The notes beneath the pieces are model-generated. The model ran no database searches. It saw only the letters and a list, made by a program, of their open reading frames with translations, and was not told where the DNA came from. From Pseudomonadota bacterium (lineage in GTDB: Bacteria; Desulfobacterota; Desulfovibrionia; Desulfovibrionales; Desulfomicrobiaceae), in NCBI GenBank assembly GCA_023393525.1, contig JAEWKZ010000089.1, positions 1 through 64,000 of the forward strand: a stretch of DNA of 64,000 nt. Reading direction: 5' to 3'. The translations under genes were made by a program, and so were the position numbers. This document shows, one piece after another, positions 33,167-41,549 of the stretch (positions are counted from its first letter, which is position 1; every line of letters starts with the position of its first letter).

Positions 33167-34548
33167 GCTGTTCTCCTGTCTTTGCGCAGGGTGAATTTGT
33201 ACCAATCCTTGTAGTGGTAGATGTACAGGGCGCTGGCGCATTGCACCAGCACGGACGCGAACATGGCCATCCAGACCCCGTTGGCGCTTTGCATCACCAC
33301 GTGCCCCAGCAGGTAGGCCAGCGGCAGCCGCACCAGCCAGGCGGCGGACCCGAAGATCACGGCCTGGTAAATGGTCGCTCCGGCTCCGGTGAAGGCGCCG
33401 CCCAGGATCATGGCCGCCAGCAGCGGGGGAGTGGCGGCCATGTTCCAGGCCAGATAGCGCACCGCCTCGGCCTGCACCTGCAGGTCCGGGGCGACAAAGG
33501 CGATGACCGGCTCGATGACCAGCCACAACAGCCCGGTGATGATGCTCATGGCGAGCACGCCCACGGCCATGATCTTGTAGCCGATGCGTTTGGCCTCCTC
33601 TTTGCGACCTTGTCCGAGGTAGTGTCCGACCAGGATGGAGGCGGTGAAGTTGAAGGCGATGCCAGGGAGAAAAAGCAGGGCCTCGACGCGGATGCCCGCG
33701 CTCATGCCCGCCATGGCCACCACGTTGTCGAAGGGGAGGCTGGCGGTGATGGCGTAGAGCACCATGTAGGCCGAATGCCAGACCAGCTGCATCAGTCCGG
33801 CGGGCCAGGCCACCTTGACCAGATAGGGCAGGGCCAGCCGGACCCAGCGCCAGGGGGCCAGGCTCTGGCGGGAGAGCAGGCCGCAGCGCACCATCATCAC
33901 GAAGTTGTAGACCGTTCCGCACAGGATGGAGGCGAAAGTGGCCCAGGCGATGCCCTTGTAGCCGAGGTTGGGCAGCCCCCACAGGCCCAGGCCCAGGCCC
34001 AGGTCGAGCAGGGTGTTCACGCCCGTGACCAGGATCATGGAATACAGGGGCAGGGTGACGATCTTCTGGGCCCGGAAAAAGGCGTTGCTGATGGTGAACA
34101 GGTAGTAGGCGGGCAGGATGTAGAGACTGACCTGGAGCAGGTATTCGGCGATGGGCATGACATCGGCGGGAATCTGCAGCAGGAAAAGGAACCGTTTGTC
34201 GAACCAAAGCCCAAATGCCAGAATGATGAGACCCGTCACGAAACCCAGTCCCACCCCCAGGCCCACGAAGCGCTTGATGCGGCGCGGCAGGCCCGCGCCA
34301 GAGCTTTGGCTGATGGCCGCCACGCCGCCGTTGGCCAGGGCCACGGCCACGACCATGAAGAAGAACATGGCCTGGCTCATCACGCCCATGCAGGCCTGGG
34401 CCTCGCGGCCGATGCGCCCCGCCACCCAGACGTCGACGAATCCGATCAGGAAATGAAAGAACATCATGACCACTTGTGGCCAGGCCAGGTTCCAGATGGT
34501 CGCGTACGGGGCGCGCTGCATGCGCTGATCGAATTCGGTGTGGGACAT
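33163..34548 (-). CDS. MATE family multidrug/cation efflux transporter
   Basis: A 461-residue protein when started at ATG 34548 (MSHTEF), which has GGAG at good spacing; an upstream ATG at 34581 would add 11 residues without a clear ribosome site. Twelve hydrophobic segments form two similar halves, as in MATE proteins. Typical features are WPQVVMMFFHFLIGFVDVWV in the first span, the loop GREAQACMGVMSQA, and VAISQ-type AAISQSSGAG. It should exchange Na+ or H+ for organic cations or other compounds across the inner membrane. The stop overlaps the small gene downstream. Substrate not predictable. Confidence 0.88.
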   Translation of the reverse strand: MSHTEFDQRMQRAPYATIWNLAWPQVVMMFFHFLIGFVDVWVAGRIGREAQACMGVMSQAMFFFMVVAVALANGGVAAISQSSGAGLPRRIKRFVGLGVGLGFVTGLIILAFGLWFDKRFLFLLQIPADVMPIAEYLLQVSLYILPAYYLFTISNAFFRAQKIVTLPLYSMILVTGVNTLLDLGLGLGLWGLPNLGYKGIAWATFASILCGTVYNFVMMVRCGLLSRQSLAPWRWVRLALPYLVKVAWPAGLMQLVWHSAYMVLYAITASLPFDNVVAMAGMSAGIRVEALLFLPGIAFNFTASILVGHYLGQGRKEEAKRIGYKIMAVGVLAMSIITGLLWLVIEPVIAFVAPDLQVQAEAVRYLAWNMAATPPLLAAMILGGAFTGAGATIYQAVIFGSAAWLVRLPLAYLLGHVVMQSANGVWMAMFASVLVQCASALYIYHYKDWYKFTLRKDRRTA

Positions 34549-34719
34549 GTCTGCTCCGGGTGGGTTTGTCAGGGTCGGCATGCTTCAGGGACTTTGATTT
34601 GACAAGCATAAATGTGTCCGCCGGGCGTCGAAGATCGTCCAGGCTTGCTTTCCCGTGAGGCTGCGGATAACGGAACGGATCTTGTCATTAAACAGGGGCG
34701 TTCGCCCGTGAGGTAGAGA

Positions 34720-35892
34720 GTGGATTTTGAAAATTTGCCTGAAAGCGTGACCGTGGTCGAAGAGGGCGGAAAGCGCTTCTTCCTGGTGGGAACGGCCCAT
34801 GTTTCGCTGGAAAGCGTGGAGGACGTGCGTCGCACCGTGGAGATCGTGGCCCCGGATTCCATCTGCGTCGAGCTCTGTCCGGCCCGTCACCAGGCCATGA
34901 CCCGCCGCGACGACTGGAAGCGCATGGACATCTACAAGGTCATCAAGGAAGGCAAGGCTGTCTTTCTCATGGTGCAGCTCGTGCTCCAGGCCTTTTACCG
35001 CAAGATCGGCGACAAGCTGGGCGTGCAGCCCGGCGCGGAGATGATGGAAGGGGTGCGCCTGGCCAAAGAGACGGGCGCCACCCTGGTGCTGGCCGACCGC
35101 GACGTGCAGGTCACGCTGAAACGGGTCTGGGGGTATCTTGGTTTCTGTAAGAAGTTCCAGCTGTTGAGCCAACTGCTGACGAGCATTTTCGTTGACGAGG
35201 ACGTGGACAAGGCCCTGATCGAGGACATGAAGAAGAAGGACCAGCTGGCCTCCATCATGGGCTCCTTCGGGGAGAAATTCCCTCAGATCAAGGAGCGCCT
35301 CATCGACGAGCGCGACATCTATCTGGCCCAGAAGATCCGCCAGGCTCCGGGCGAGAACATCGTGGCCGTGGTCGGAGCAGGACATGTGCCGGGCATGCAG
35401 AAACATTTCGGTCGGGAGGTCGATCTGGCCCCGCTGGAAGAGCTTCCCCCGCCGTCGAAATGGGGCGCCTTCTGGAAATGGGGGCTGCCCGGTTTTTTCG
35501 TCGCATTGCTGGTCATCGGTTTTTTTCGCGGCGGCGCTAACGCCTCCGTGGACGCCCTCTCCATCTGGGTGTTGGTGACCGGCATCGGCGCGGCCCTGGG
35601 TTCCCTGGCCGCCTTCGGGCACCCCCTGACCGTGCTGTCGAGCTTCCTGGCGGCACCCTTCACCACCCTGCACCCGCTCATCGCCGCGGGCTGGGTGGCG
35701 GGGCTGGTCCAGGCCTGGGTCAAGAAACCCACGGTCTCGGACCTCGAAGAGCTGCCCATGAGCGTCATGACGGTGAAGGGCTTCTGGATCAACCCGGTCA
35801 GCCGCATCCTGCTGGTGGTCATCTTCGCCAACCTGGGCGCGACCATCGGCGTCTTTGTCTCCGGAAGCTGGATCGCAAGCCGGGTGTTCTAG
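34720..35892 (+). CDS. TraB/PrgY-family membrane protein
   Basis: A 390-residue protein starting at GTG 34720 (VDFENL). The N-terminal half matches the TraB domain: FFLVGTAHVSLESVEDV, ICVELCPARH, a middle LVLADRDVQVTLKR, and a late VAVVGAGHVPGMQKHF. The C-terminal 140 residues contain about four membrane spans. The family is named for the enterococcal pheromone-shutdown protein; conserved Gly-His and Glu residues suggest a metallohydrolase-like fold, but its role in sulfate reducers is not known. It stands alone, convergent with cydB, and shares the bidirectional terminator at 35940. Confidence 0.85.
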   Translation: MDFENLPESVTVVEEGGKRFFLVGTAHVSLESVEDVRRTVEIVAPDSICVELCPARHQAMTRRDDWKRMDIYKVIKEGKAVFLMVQLVLQAFYRKIGDKLGVQPGAEMMEGVRLAKETGATLVLADRDVQVTLKRVWGYLGFCKKFQLLSQLLTSIFVDEDVDKALIEDMKKKDQLASIMGSFGEKFPQIKERLIDERDIYLAQKIRQAPGENIVAVVGAGHVPGMQKHFGREVDLAPLEELPPPSKWGAFWKWGLPGFFVALLVIGFFRGGANASVDALSIWVLVTGIGAALGSLAAFGHPLTVLSSFLAAPFTTLHPLIAAGWVAGLVQAWVKKPTVSDLEELPMSVMTVKGFWINPVSRILLVVIFANLGATIGVFVSGSWIASRVF

Positions 35893-35939
35893 CCGCGAAT
35901 CCGCACGATTTCGCATCGTGACAGCGTGTACTCGCGCAA

Positions 35940-35974
35940 CAAAAAAGGGTGACCGTCAAGGCCACCCTTTTTTG
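35940..35974. terminator. Bidirectional intrinsic terminator
   Basis: AAAAAAGGGTG (35941-35951) pairs with CACCCTTTTTT (35963-35973) around a GC-containing loop. A- and T-runs on both sides allow termination of the TraB gene from the left and of the cydAB transcript from the right. Confidence 0.8.
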
Positions 35975-35999
35975 TTGTCGCGTCGAACAGCGCTTACGG

Positions 36000-37025
36000 C
36001 TAGTAGGCTCCGTCCTGGCCGAGCTCCTTTTCCGTGACCTTGTGCGAGAAGGTCCGGTAGAGCCAGAACTGGTAGCCGGCCACGATGGGGATGAAGACCA
36101 GGGTCACGCCCAGCATGATGGACAGGGTCAGGGTGCTGGAGGCGGCGTTGGCAATGGTGATGGAGTAGTCAGGGGAGATGCTCGAAGGCAGCAGCGCCGG
36201 GTACAGGCCGACCACGCCGAAGAGGGTCAGGCCGGCGATCATGGCCGCGGACAGCCCCCAGGCGAACCACCAGTCCTCCTTGCCGATCTGGAGGCGCAGC
36301 AGGATCAGCGCCAGGACCGGAACGGCCAGCAGCACGAGCATCAGCGGATTGCGCAGGTAGTTGGACAAGAGGTTGGTGTAGACCACGGTCAGCACCACGA
36401 AGACGCCGATGAGCGCCAAGAGCACGGGCCACAGTTTGCGGGCCGTGGCGGCGGCGCGGCGTTGCAGGTCGCCCTCGCTCTTGACCGTCAGCCACAGGGC
36501 CCCGTGCATGGCGAAGAGCAGCACGAAAAGCACTCCTCCGGCCAGGCCGTAAGGATTGAGAAGGGTCAGCAGGTTGCCCTGGAAAACGCCGTTCTCGTCC
36601 AGGGGCAGACCCATGAAGATGTTGGCGAAGGCCACGCCCAGCAGCAGGGCGGGCAGAAAGCTGCCCAGGGTCGCGCCCCAGTCCCAGACCCTGCGCCAGA
36701 CCGGACTGTCGACCTGGTGCCGGAACTCCAGGGAAACGCCCCGGATGATCAGCGCGAAGAGCAGGAGCATGAGCGGGGTGTAGAGTCCGCTGAACATGAC
36801 CGCGTAGGCCTTGGGGAAGGCGGCGAAGGTCACGCCGCCGGCGGTGATCAGCCAGACTTCGTTGCCGTCCCAGAAGGGGCCCATGGCATTGAGCATGACC
36901 CTGCGGTCCGTGTCGGACTTGCCGAGGAACGGGATGAGGGTCCCGATGCCCAGATCATACCCGTCCAGCACGAAATAGACGGCCCAGAGCACGCCCCAGA
37001 GTAGGAACCATATGGTTTCAAGCAT
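36000..37025 (-). CDS. cydB: Cytochrome bd ubiquinol/menaquinol oxidase subunit II
   Basis: A 341-residue membrane protein with eight to nine hydrophobic spans and the CydB opening LETIWFLLWGVLWAVYFVLD. It continues with GYDLGIGTLIPFLGKSDTDR, GPFWDGNEVWLITAGG and later MLGVTLVFIPIVAGYQFWLY. It forms the terminal oxidase with CydA, reducing O2 to water with quinol electrons. In an anaerobe this serves oxygen protection. It lies 30 bases downstream of cydA and ends the oxygen-defence cluster before the shared terminator. Confidence 0.95.
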   Translation of the reverse strand: MLETIWFLLWGVLWAVYFVLDGYDLGIGTLIPFLGKSDTDRRVMLNAMGPFWDGNEVWLITAGGVTFAAFPKAYAVMFSGLYTPLMLLLFALIIRGVSLEFRHQVDSPVWRRVWDWGATLGSFLPALLLGVAFANIFMGLPLDENGVFQGNLLTLLNPYGLAGGVLFVLLFAMHGALWLTVKSEGDLQRRAAATARKLWPVLLALIGVFVVLTVVYTNLLSNYLRNPLMLVLLAVPVLALILLRLQIGKEDWWFAWGLSAAMIAGLTLFGVVGLYPALLPSSISPDYSITIANAASSTLTLSIMLGVTLVFIPIVAGYQFWLYRTFSHKVTEKELGQDGAY

Positions 37026-37055
37026 GAATCGATCCTCCTTGTGATCCGAACGGGT

Positions 37056-38363
37056 TTACGCCTCGGCCGGGCCTTTCTTGGCGAATTTGAAGAGCAGGTA
37101 GATGTCCACGGCTCCCAGCAGCGCGTAGAGCAGGGTCAGGGCCACCAGGGAGAAGGCCACCTGGGAGGTGACGATGGGCGAAACCGCCTCGGAGGTTTTC
37201 ATGAGTCCGTACACGATCCAGGGCTGACGCCCGACTTCGGCCACGACCCAGCCCGCCTCGATGGCGATGTAGGGCAGCGGGATGGCGAAGAGCATGGCCT
37301 TGAGCAGACGCGGCGTCTCGGTCAGCTTGTTGCGGCGCAGGAATGCCCAGATGCACAGGATGGGCAGCAGCGTGCCGATGCCGACCATGGTCCTGAACGA
37401 GAGGAAGGTCAGCATGACGGGCGGACGCTCCTCGGCGGGCCAGTCCTTGAGGCCCTGCACCGGGGCGCTGAAGGAATTGTGGGCCAGGAAGGACAGGGCT
37501 CCGGGGATGCCGAAGAGTTCGATGGCGTTCTTTTCGTTTTTCTCGTCCGGCAGGACCAGAAGGTACATGGGCGCTCCGTCCTCGTGCGTCTCCCACAGGG
37601 ATTCCATGGCCGCCAGCTTGGCGGGCTGGATCGTGGTCACCTCCTGGGCGTGATGGTGCCCCTGGACGGCGACCAGCACCGAAAAGACGAGGGCGAAGAC
37701 CATGCCCATCTTGAAGGAGCGGGTGAAGAAGTCGATGTTCTGCTTTTTGAGCAGGTGGTAGGCGGACACGCCCATAATGAAAAATCCGGCCAGGGTGAAG
37801 GCGCCGCTCAGGGTGTGTACGTATTGCTGCCAGGCGAAGGGGTTGAAAATGACGGTGAAGAAGTTCTCGAGTTCGGCCCGGCCGTTTCTGATCACGTAGC
37901 CGACAGGGTGCTGCATGAAGGCGTTGGCGATGAGGATCCACAGGGCGGAGACGTTGGAGGCGATGGCCACCAGCCAGATGCAGGCCGCGTGCATTTTCGG
38001 GGAGAGCACGTTCCAGCCGAAGATCCAGGCGCCCAGGAAGGTGGACTCCAGAAAGAAGGCCACGGTGGCCTCGATGGCCAGCAAGGAGCCGAAAATGTCG
38101 CCCACGTATTCGGAATAGCGGGACCAGTTCGTGCCGAACTGGAACTCCAGCGTGATGCCCGTGACCACGCCGAGCACGAAGTTGATGACGAAAAGCTTGC
38201 CCCAGAACTTGGTCATCCGCTTGTACGTCTCGTCGCCGGTACGTACGTACTTGGTTTCCATGACGGCCACCAGGATGGACAGACCGAGGGTCAGCGGGAC
38301 GAAGATGAAATGAAACATGGTAGCCATGGCGAATTGAAGCCTGGATAACATGAGCACATCCAT
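37056..38363 (-). CDS. cydA: Cytochrome bd oxidase subunit I
   Basis: A 435-residue haem-binding subunit. It opens MLSRLQFAMATMFHFIFVPL with the haem b595/d His near residue 18. Other landmarks are FGTNWSRYSEYVGDIFGSLL, LESTFLGAWIFGW, a His in YVHTLSGAFTLAGFFIMG, and GWVVAEVGRQPWIVYG, which is diagnostic for CydA. The quinol loop is short, as in the CIO-like and many anaerobe enzymes, and explains the length being below the about 520 residues of E. coli CydA. It starts 12 bases after the HEAT-repeat gene, so it appears to be co-transcribed with the flavodiiron genes upstream. Confidence 0.96.
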   Translation of the reverse strand: MDVLMLSRLQFAMATMFHFIFVPLTLGLSILVAVMETKYVRTGDETYKRMTKFWGKLFVINFVLGVVTGITLEFQFGTNWSRYSEYVGDIFGSLLAIEATVAFFLESTFLGAWIFGWNVLSPKMHAACIWLVAIASNVSALWILIANAFMQHPVGYVIRNGRAELENFFTVIFNPFAWQQYVHTLSGAFTLAGFFIMGVSAYHLLKKQNIDFFTRSFKMGMVFALVFSVLVAVQGHHHAQEVTTIQPAKLAAMESLWETHEDGAPMYLLVLPDEKNEKNAIELFGIPGALSFLAHNSFSAPVQGLKDWPAEERPPVMLTFLSFRTMVGIGTLLPILCIWAFLRRNKLTETPRLLKAMLFAIPLPYIAIEAGWVVAEVGRQPWIVYGLMKTSEAVSPIVTSQVAFSLVALTLLYALLGAVDIYLLFKFAKKGPAEA

Positions 38364-38375
38364 AGTGAGTCTCCT

Positions 38376-39083
38376 TTAGTTGTGTACGGGCAGGGTGCCC
38401 GTGATCCGGGTGACGGCTTCCAGGGCCAGCGCTCCGGCGGTGGTCTCCGTCAGGACGCGGTCGCGGTAGAGTTCGATGGCCGAAGGATCGGCGAGCATGG
38501 CCTCAAGGCGCGGCAGGGCCGACGTGCAGCCCAGCAGGCCGCATGCCCACGCGGCCAGGCCGCGTATGGCCCCGTCGCAGTCGTCCAGGGCGCAGAGCAG
38601 ATCGGGCCTTGCGGCCTGCGCCAGTTCCGGGCGGACCTGGGCCAGTCTGGCCACGCCCCACATCGCTCCTCGGCGCAGGGGGGCGTGTTCCAGATAGCAA
38701 TCGGGCCGGCAGTGATCCTCGTGGATGTAGGCCAGGACGTGGTTGTGGTATTCGGTGGCCATCAGGGGGCTTTGGGTCATGATCTCCGCCATGGCCTCGG
38801 GCGCGCCCCAGCCGATGCCGCCGGATTCGTCGTTGAGGCTCCAGATGAAGCGGCGCATGACCACGCGCGCCTTCTCCGGAGTCTTCCCGGCCAGGGCCGC
38901 AACCACGGCTCCAAAGCCGGTGACCGCGCGCCAGCGGACCAGCGGCTTTGGATTGCACAGGGCCGAAAAGAGCGGAGCCACGGCCTGCTGGCCGAGCTCC
39001 GCCAGGCCGTCAAGCCCCGCCTCCCAGCCATCTCCGGCCAGGAGGTCGAGGACGAGACGTTTTGTTTCCCTGCTGCGCGTCAC
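38376..39083 (-). CDS. HEAT-repeat-like protein inside the oxygen-defence cluster
   Basis: A 235-residue soluble protein; GTG 39083 is the likely start, preceded by GAGG and lying 12 bases after the ROO stop. The sequence is a series of helical pairs of HEAT type: LAELGQQAVAPLFSALCNP, then KPLVRWRAVTGFGAVVAAL, later RRGAMWGVARLAQVRPELAQ and IRGLAAWACGLLGCTSALPR. A Cys/His pair in HEDHCRPDCYLEH could bind metal. No enzyme motif is seen. Its fixed position between ROO and CydA suggests a role in assembling or regulating O2-reducing enzymes, which is inference only. Confidence 0.75.
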   Translation of the reverse strand: MTRSRETKRLVLDLLAGDGWEAGLDGLAELGQQAVAPLFSALCNPKPLVRWRAVTGFGAVVAALAGKTPEKARVVMRRFIWSLNDESGGIGWGAPEAMAEIMTQSPLMATEYHNHVLAYIHEDHCRPDCYLEHAPLRRGAMWGVARLAQVRPELAQAARPDLLCALDDCDGAIRGLAAWACGLLGCTSALPRLEAMLADPSAIELYRDRVLTETTAGALALEAVTRITGTLPVHN

Positions 39084-39094
39084 GGTGCCACGCC

Positions 39095-40303
39095 TCAGGC
39101 TCCGGCTTCCACTTTGGCCACGATGGCCTTGCCCACCTGACGTCCCAGCTCCTTGCATTCGGCAAGCTTTTCGTGATCGGGCACGTTCTTGCATTTCACG
39201 CCGGGCTCCACGACGTCGATCTTGGCCGACTTGAGCCATTCGGTCAGGATGTTCAGGGATTCCCCGCTCCAGCCGAAGGAGGCGAAGGCCGCGCCGACCC
39301 GTCCGGCAGGTTTCAAGCCCTTCATGTAGGTCAGGAAATCCGCCATCAGCGGCATGATGCCGTTGTTGTGGGTCGGGGAGCCGCAGATGATGCCGGTGGC
39401 GTCGGCCATGGCGCCCATGACGTCGGAGTGGTGGTACTGCTTGAGGTGCATGATCCTGGCCGCGACGCCTTCCTCCATCAGCCCCTCGGCGATGGCCTTG
39501 GCCATTTTTTCCGTGGAATGCCACATGGTGTCGTAGACGATGAGGGCTTTCTTGTTCGGCTTCTGCTCGGCGTAGTCGCGGTAGGCCTGAAGGATCAGCG
39601 GTACGTTGGAGCGCCAGATGATGCCGTGATCCGGAGCGATCATGTCGATCTCGAGGCCCAGCTTGGCCACCTCGTCGAGCACCGCCGTGACCCGCTGCGA
39701 GTAGGGCAGGATGATGTTGTGGTAGTAATGGGAGCTTTCGGCCATGAGCATGGCCAGATCGACCTCGTCGTCGAAGCGCTCGCTGGAGGCGATGTTCTGC
39801 CCGAATCCGTCGTTGGAGATGAGCAGCTTGTCCTGCGGGATGTAGGAGAACATGGAGTCCGGCCAGTGCAGCATGCGCGTTTCCATGAACTGCACGGTGC
39901 GCTTGCCCAGGCTGATGGAGTCCCCGGTCTGGACCGGATGGTAGGGCCAGTCGGGCTGGTGGAAATGGTCGAGGAGCATGCGGTGCCCCATCTTGGAGCA
40001 GAAGACCTTCTCGGGCCGTATCTTGTCCATCAGAAAGGGCATGGCGCCGGAATGGTCGGGCTCGATGTGGTTGCAGACGATGTAGTCGATTTTGTCGAGC
40101 TCGATGATGGAGCGGATCTGGTGATAGAGATCCATCTGGAACTTGGCCGGGACGGAGTCGAAGAGGGTGACTTTGTCGTCGATGACCAGATACGCGTTAT
40201 ATGTCGTTCCCTGGGGGGATTTGGAGTAACCGTGGAAATCGTGGATGTTCCAGTCGACCACTCCGACCCAGTAGATGTCTTTCTTGATTTCGGTAGCAGG
40301 CAT
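39095..40303 (-). CDS. roo: Rubredoxin:oxygen oxidoreductase (flavodiiron protein)
   Basis: A 402-residue A-type flavodiiron protein. The N-terminal metallo-beta-lactamase-like domain carries the diiron ligands in NHIEPDHSGAMP (H-x-E-x-D-H), with further ligands around LHWPDSMFSY and PDHGIIW. From about residue 250 a flavodoxin domain follows: KALIVYDTMWHSTEKMAKAI, GSPTHNNGIMPLMADFLTYM and AFASFGWSGESLN. It reduces O2 (or NO) to water (N2O) with electrons from rubredoxin, encoded just upstream. AAGGA precedes the ATG. A terminator lies between rubredoxin and this gene, so its expression may be partly separate. Confidence 0.95.
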   Translation of the reverse strand: MPATEIKKDIYWVGVVDWNIHDFHGYSKSPQGTTYNAYLVIDDKVTLFDSVPAKFQMDLYHQIRSIIELDKIDYIVCNHIEPDHSGAMPFLMDKIRPEKVFCSKMGHRMLLDHFHQPDWPYHPVQTGDSISLGKRTVQFMETRMLHWPDSMFSYIPQDKLLISNDGFGQNIASSERFDDEVDLAMLMAESSHYYHNIILPYSQRVTAVLDEVAKLGLEIDMIAPDHGIIWRSNVPLILQAYRDYAEQKPNKKALIVYDTMWHSTEKMAKAIAEGLMEEGVAARIMHLKQYHHSDVMGAMADATGIICGSPTHNNGIMPLMADFLTYMKGLKPAGRVGAAFASFGWSGESLNILTEWLKSAKIDVVEPGVKCKNVPDHEKLAECKELGRQVGKAIVAKVEAGA

Positions 40304-40353
40304 GGGGGGATGTCCTTACAACGTGATGACCCCGCGAAAGCGGGGAGGTGTGC

Positions 40354-40391
40354 GAAAAAAAGAAGCCAGCCCGGACCATGCGGGCTGGCTT
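40354..40391 (-). terminator. Intrinsic terminator between rubredoxin and ROO genes
   Basis: GCCAGCCCG (40365-40373) and CGGGCTGGC (40381-40389) form a perfect nine-pair stem. On the minus strand it is followed by TTCTTTTTTT. It sits after the rubredoxin stop and before the ROO start, and should reduce read-through from the desulfoferrodoxin-rubredoxin unit into ROO. Confidence 0.8.
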
Positions 40392-40399
40392 TTCGTGAA

Positions 40400-40561
40400 T
40401 CAGTCTTCCTTGACGAAATCCGACTTGCCGGCTCCGCAGACAGGACAGGACCAGTCGTCGGGGATGTCCTCGAACGTGGTTCCGGGGGCGACTCCGCTGT
40501 CGGGGTCGCCGACGGCGGGGTCGTAAACATAGCCGCAGAGCGTGCAGACATACTTATCCAT
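40400..40561 (-). CDS. rub: Rubredoxin
   Basis: A 53-residue electron carrier too short for most ORF thresholds. The two iron-binding knuckles are YVCTLCGYVYDP and WSCPVCGAGKSDF, giving the four Cys ligands of a single Fe. The length and DPDSGVAPGTTFEDIPDDW centre are typical of type I rubredoxins. It lies 15 bases downstream of desulfoferrodoxin and upstream of ROO, its known electron acceptor. It also donates to superoxide reductase, so the three genes form a complete O2/superoxide removal chain in the cytoplasm. Confidence 0.96.
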   Translation of the reverse strand: MDKYVCTLCGYVYDPAVGDPDSGVAPGTTFEDIPDDWSCPVCGAGKSDFVKED

Positions 40562-40576
40562 GATGATCATCTCCCT

Positions 40577-40957
40577 TTAGTTTTCGGTTTTCCACTGCCC
40601 GTGCAGGTTGCAATATTCGCGAGCCGTGACCTTGTCGGCCTGGATGCAGAATTCGGCTTCCGGAGCCTGGCCTGGCTCAAGGTACTGGCGATAGACCTTG
40701 CCGTCGGCGATGAGCTCGATCCATTCGATGTAGTGGGCTTCGAGCATGGGGTGGGCCACGTCGCCGACCACGACCTTGTAGCCGTTTGCGGTCTTGTGGA
40801 TGACGGGGACGTGCTTTTCGCGGGCCGCGTCCACGGTTCCCTCGACCTGGAGCACCATGTCCTCGCCGCAGCAGACCAGGGTTCCGCCGCCGCCATGCAT
40901 GACTTCAACAATATTGCCGCACAGTTCGCATTTATACACTTCGAGTCGTTGCGCCAT
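40577..40957 (-). CDS. dfx: Desulfoferrodoxin (superoxide reductase)
   Basis: A 126-residue class I superoxide reductase. The N-terminal desulforedoxin-like centre has YKCELCGNIVEV and LVCCGEDM (Cys9, 12, 28, 29). The catalytic iron site of the C-terminal domain uses EKHVPVIHK, AHPMLEAHYIEWIEL and CNLHGQWK, supplying four His and one Cys, with the conserved Glu before HVP. It reduces superoxide to hydrogen peroxide without making O2. Start at ATG 40957 with GGAGG upstream. It follows the Fur/PerR gene by about 100 bases, and that regulator is its probable controller. Confidence 0.96.
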   Translation of the reverse strand: MAQRLEVYKCELCGNIVEVMHGGGGTLVCCGEDMVLQVEGTVDAAREKHVPVIHKTANGYKVVVGDVAHPMLEAHYIEWIELIADGKVYRQYLEPGQAPEAEFCIQADKVTAREYCNLHGQWKTEN

Positions 40958-41058
40958 CTTTTCCTCCGTGTTCAAGGTGTGAATATGCAGAACGGTACCA
41001 CGGAAGGGCACGCTGTTCCAGTAATTTTGACAATTGGGACACGTTCGCCGCGAAAAGG

Positions 41059-41472
41059 CTATTGCGTAGGCGTTTTTTCCGCCTGGCACTGGGGGCAGAC
41101 GCCCGAAAATTCCAGGGCGACGCCGGTGATCCGGAAGTCCGTGTCCACGGCCTGCTCGATGCCGGAAATGTCCGGGGCGTCGAAAATGTCTCCGACCTTG
41201 CCGCAGACTTCGCAACGAATGTGGTGGTGGGGCGAGACATCGCCGTCAAAGCGTTTCTGGCCGGCCGCGTTTTCCAGCTTGCGCACCAGCCCCAGGGAGC
41301 TGAGCACCTCCAGATTGCGGTACACGGTGCCCAGGCTGATGCGGGGCATTTTCCGGCGCACCATGCCGTAGACCTCGTCCGCCGTGGGGTGCGTGGTCAC
41401 GGACCGGAGTTCTTCCAGGATGAGCCTGCGTTGATTGGTCAAGCGCATGTCTTTTCCCAAGAGTTCTTTCAT
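41059..41472 (-). CDS. Fur-family regulator, probably PerR
   Basis: A 137-residue Fur-family repressor. The N-terminal winged helix includes MRLTNQRRLILEELRS and ISLGTVYRNLEVLSSLGLV. The metal-sensing part has SPHHHIRCEVCGKVGDI and a second Cys pair CPQC near the end, the structural zinc site. As first gene of the oxygen-defence cluster it is most likely a peroxide sensor (PerR) rather than an iron regulator, but the family cannot be split safely by eye. The AT-rich stretch TTTTGATAATTGTTCCTAAT at 41490-41509, upstream of its start, is a possible operator. Confidence 0.85.
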   Translation of the reverse strand: MKELLGKDMRLTNQRRLILEELRSVTTHPTADEVYGMVRRKMPRISLGTVYRNLEVLSSLGLVRKLENAAGQKRFDGDVSPHHHIRCEVCGKVGDIFDAPDISGIEQAVDTDFRITGVALEFSGVCPQCQAEKTPTQ

Positions 41473-41549
41473 GAGGATACCTCTGTCAAATTTTGATAAT
41501 TGTTCCTAATAGAATTCGGACTCGAAGTCAACAAAAAGGCGAGGTTGCT

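Noticed and set aside
33167..34609. Upstream part of the 579-residue minus frame over the MATE gene
   Set aside because: It is an out-of-frame reading of the MATE gene, rich in Arg/Gly/His; only its last 98 residues make a plausible separate gene.
38948..41371. 807-residue plus-strand frame across ROO, rubredoxin and desulfoferrodoxin
   Set aside because: Antisense shadow of well-defined genes; composition His/Asp/Val-rich without domains.
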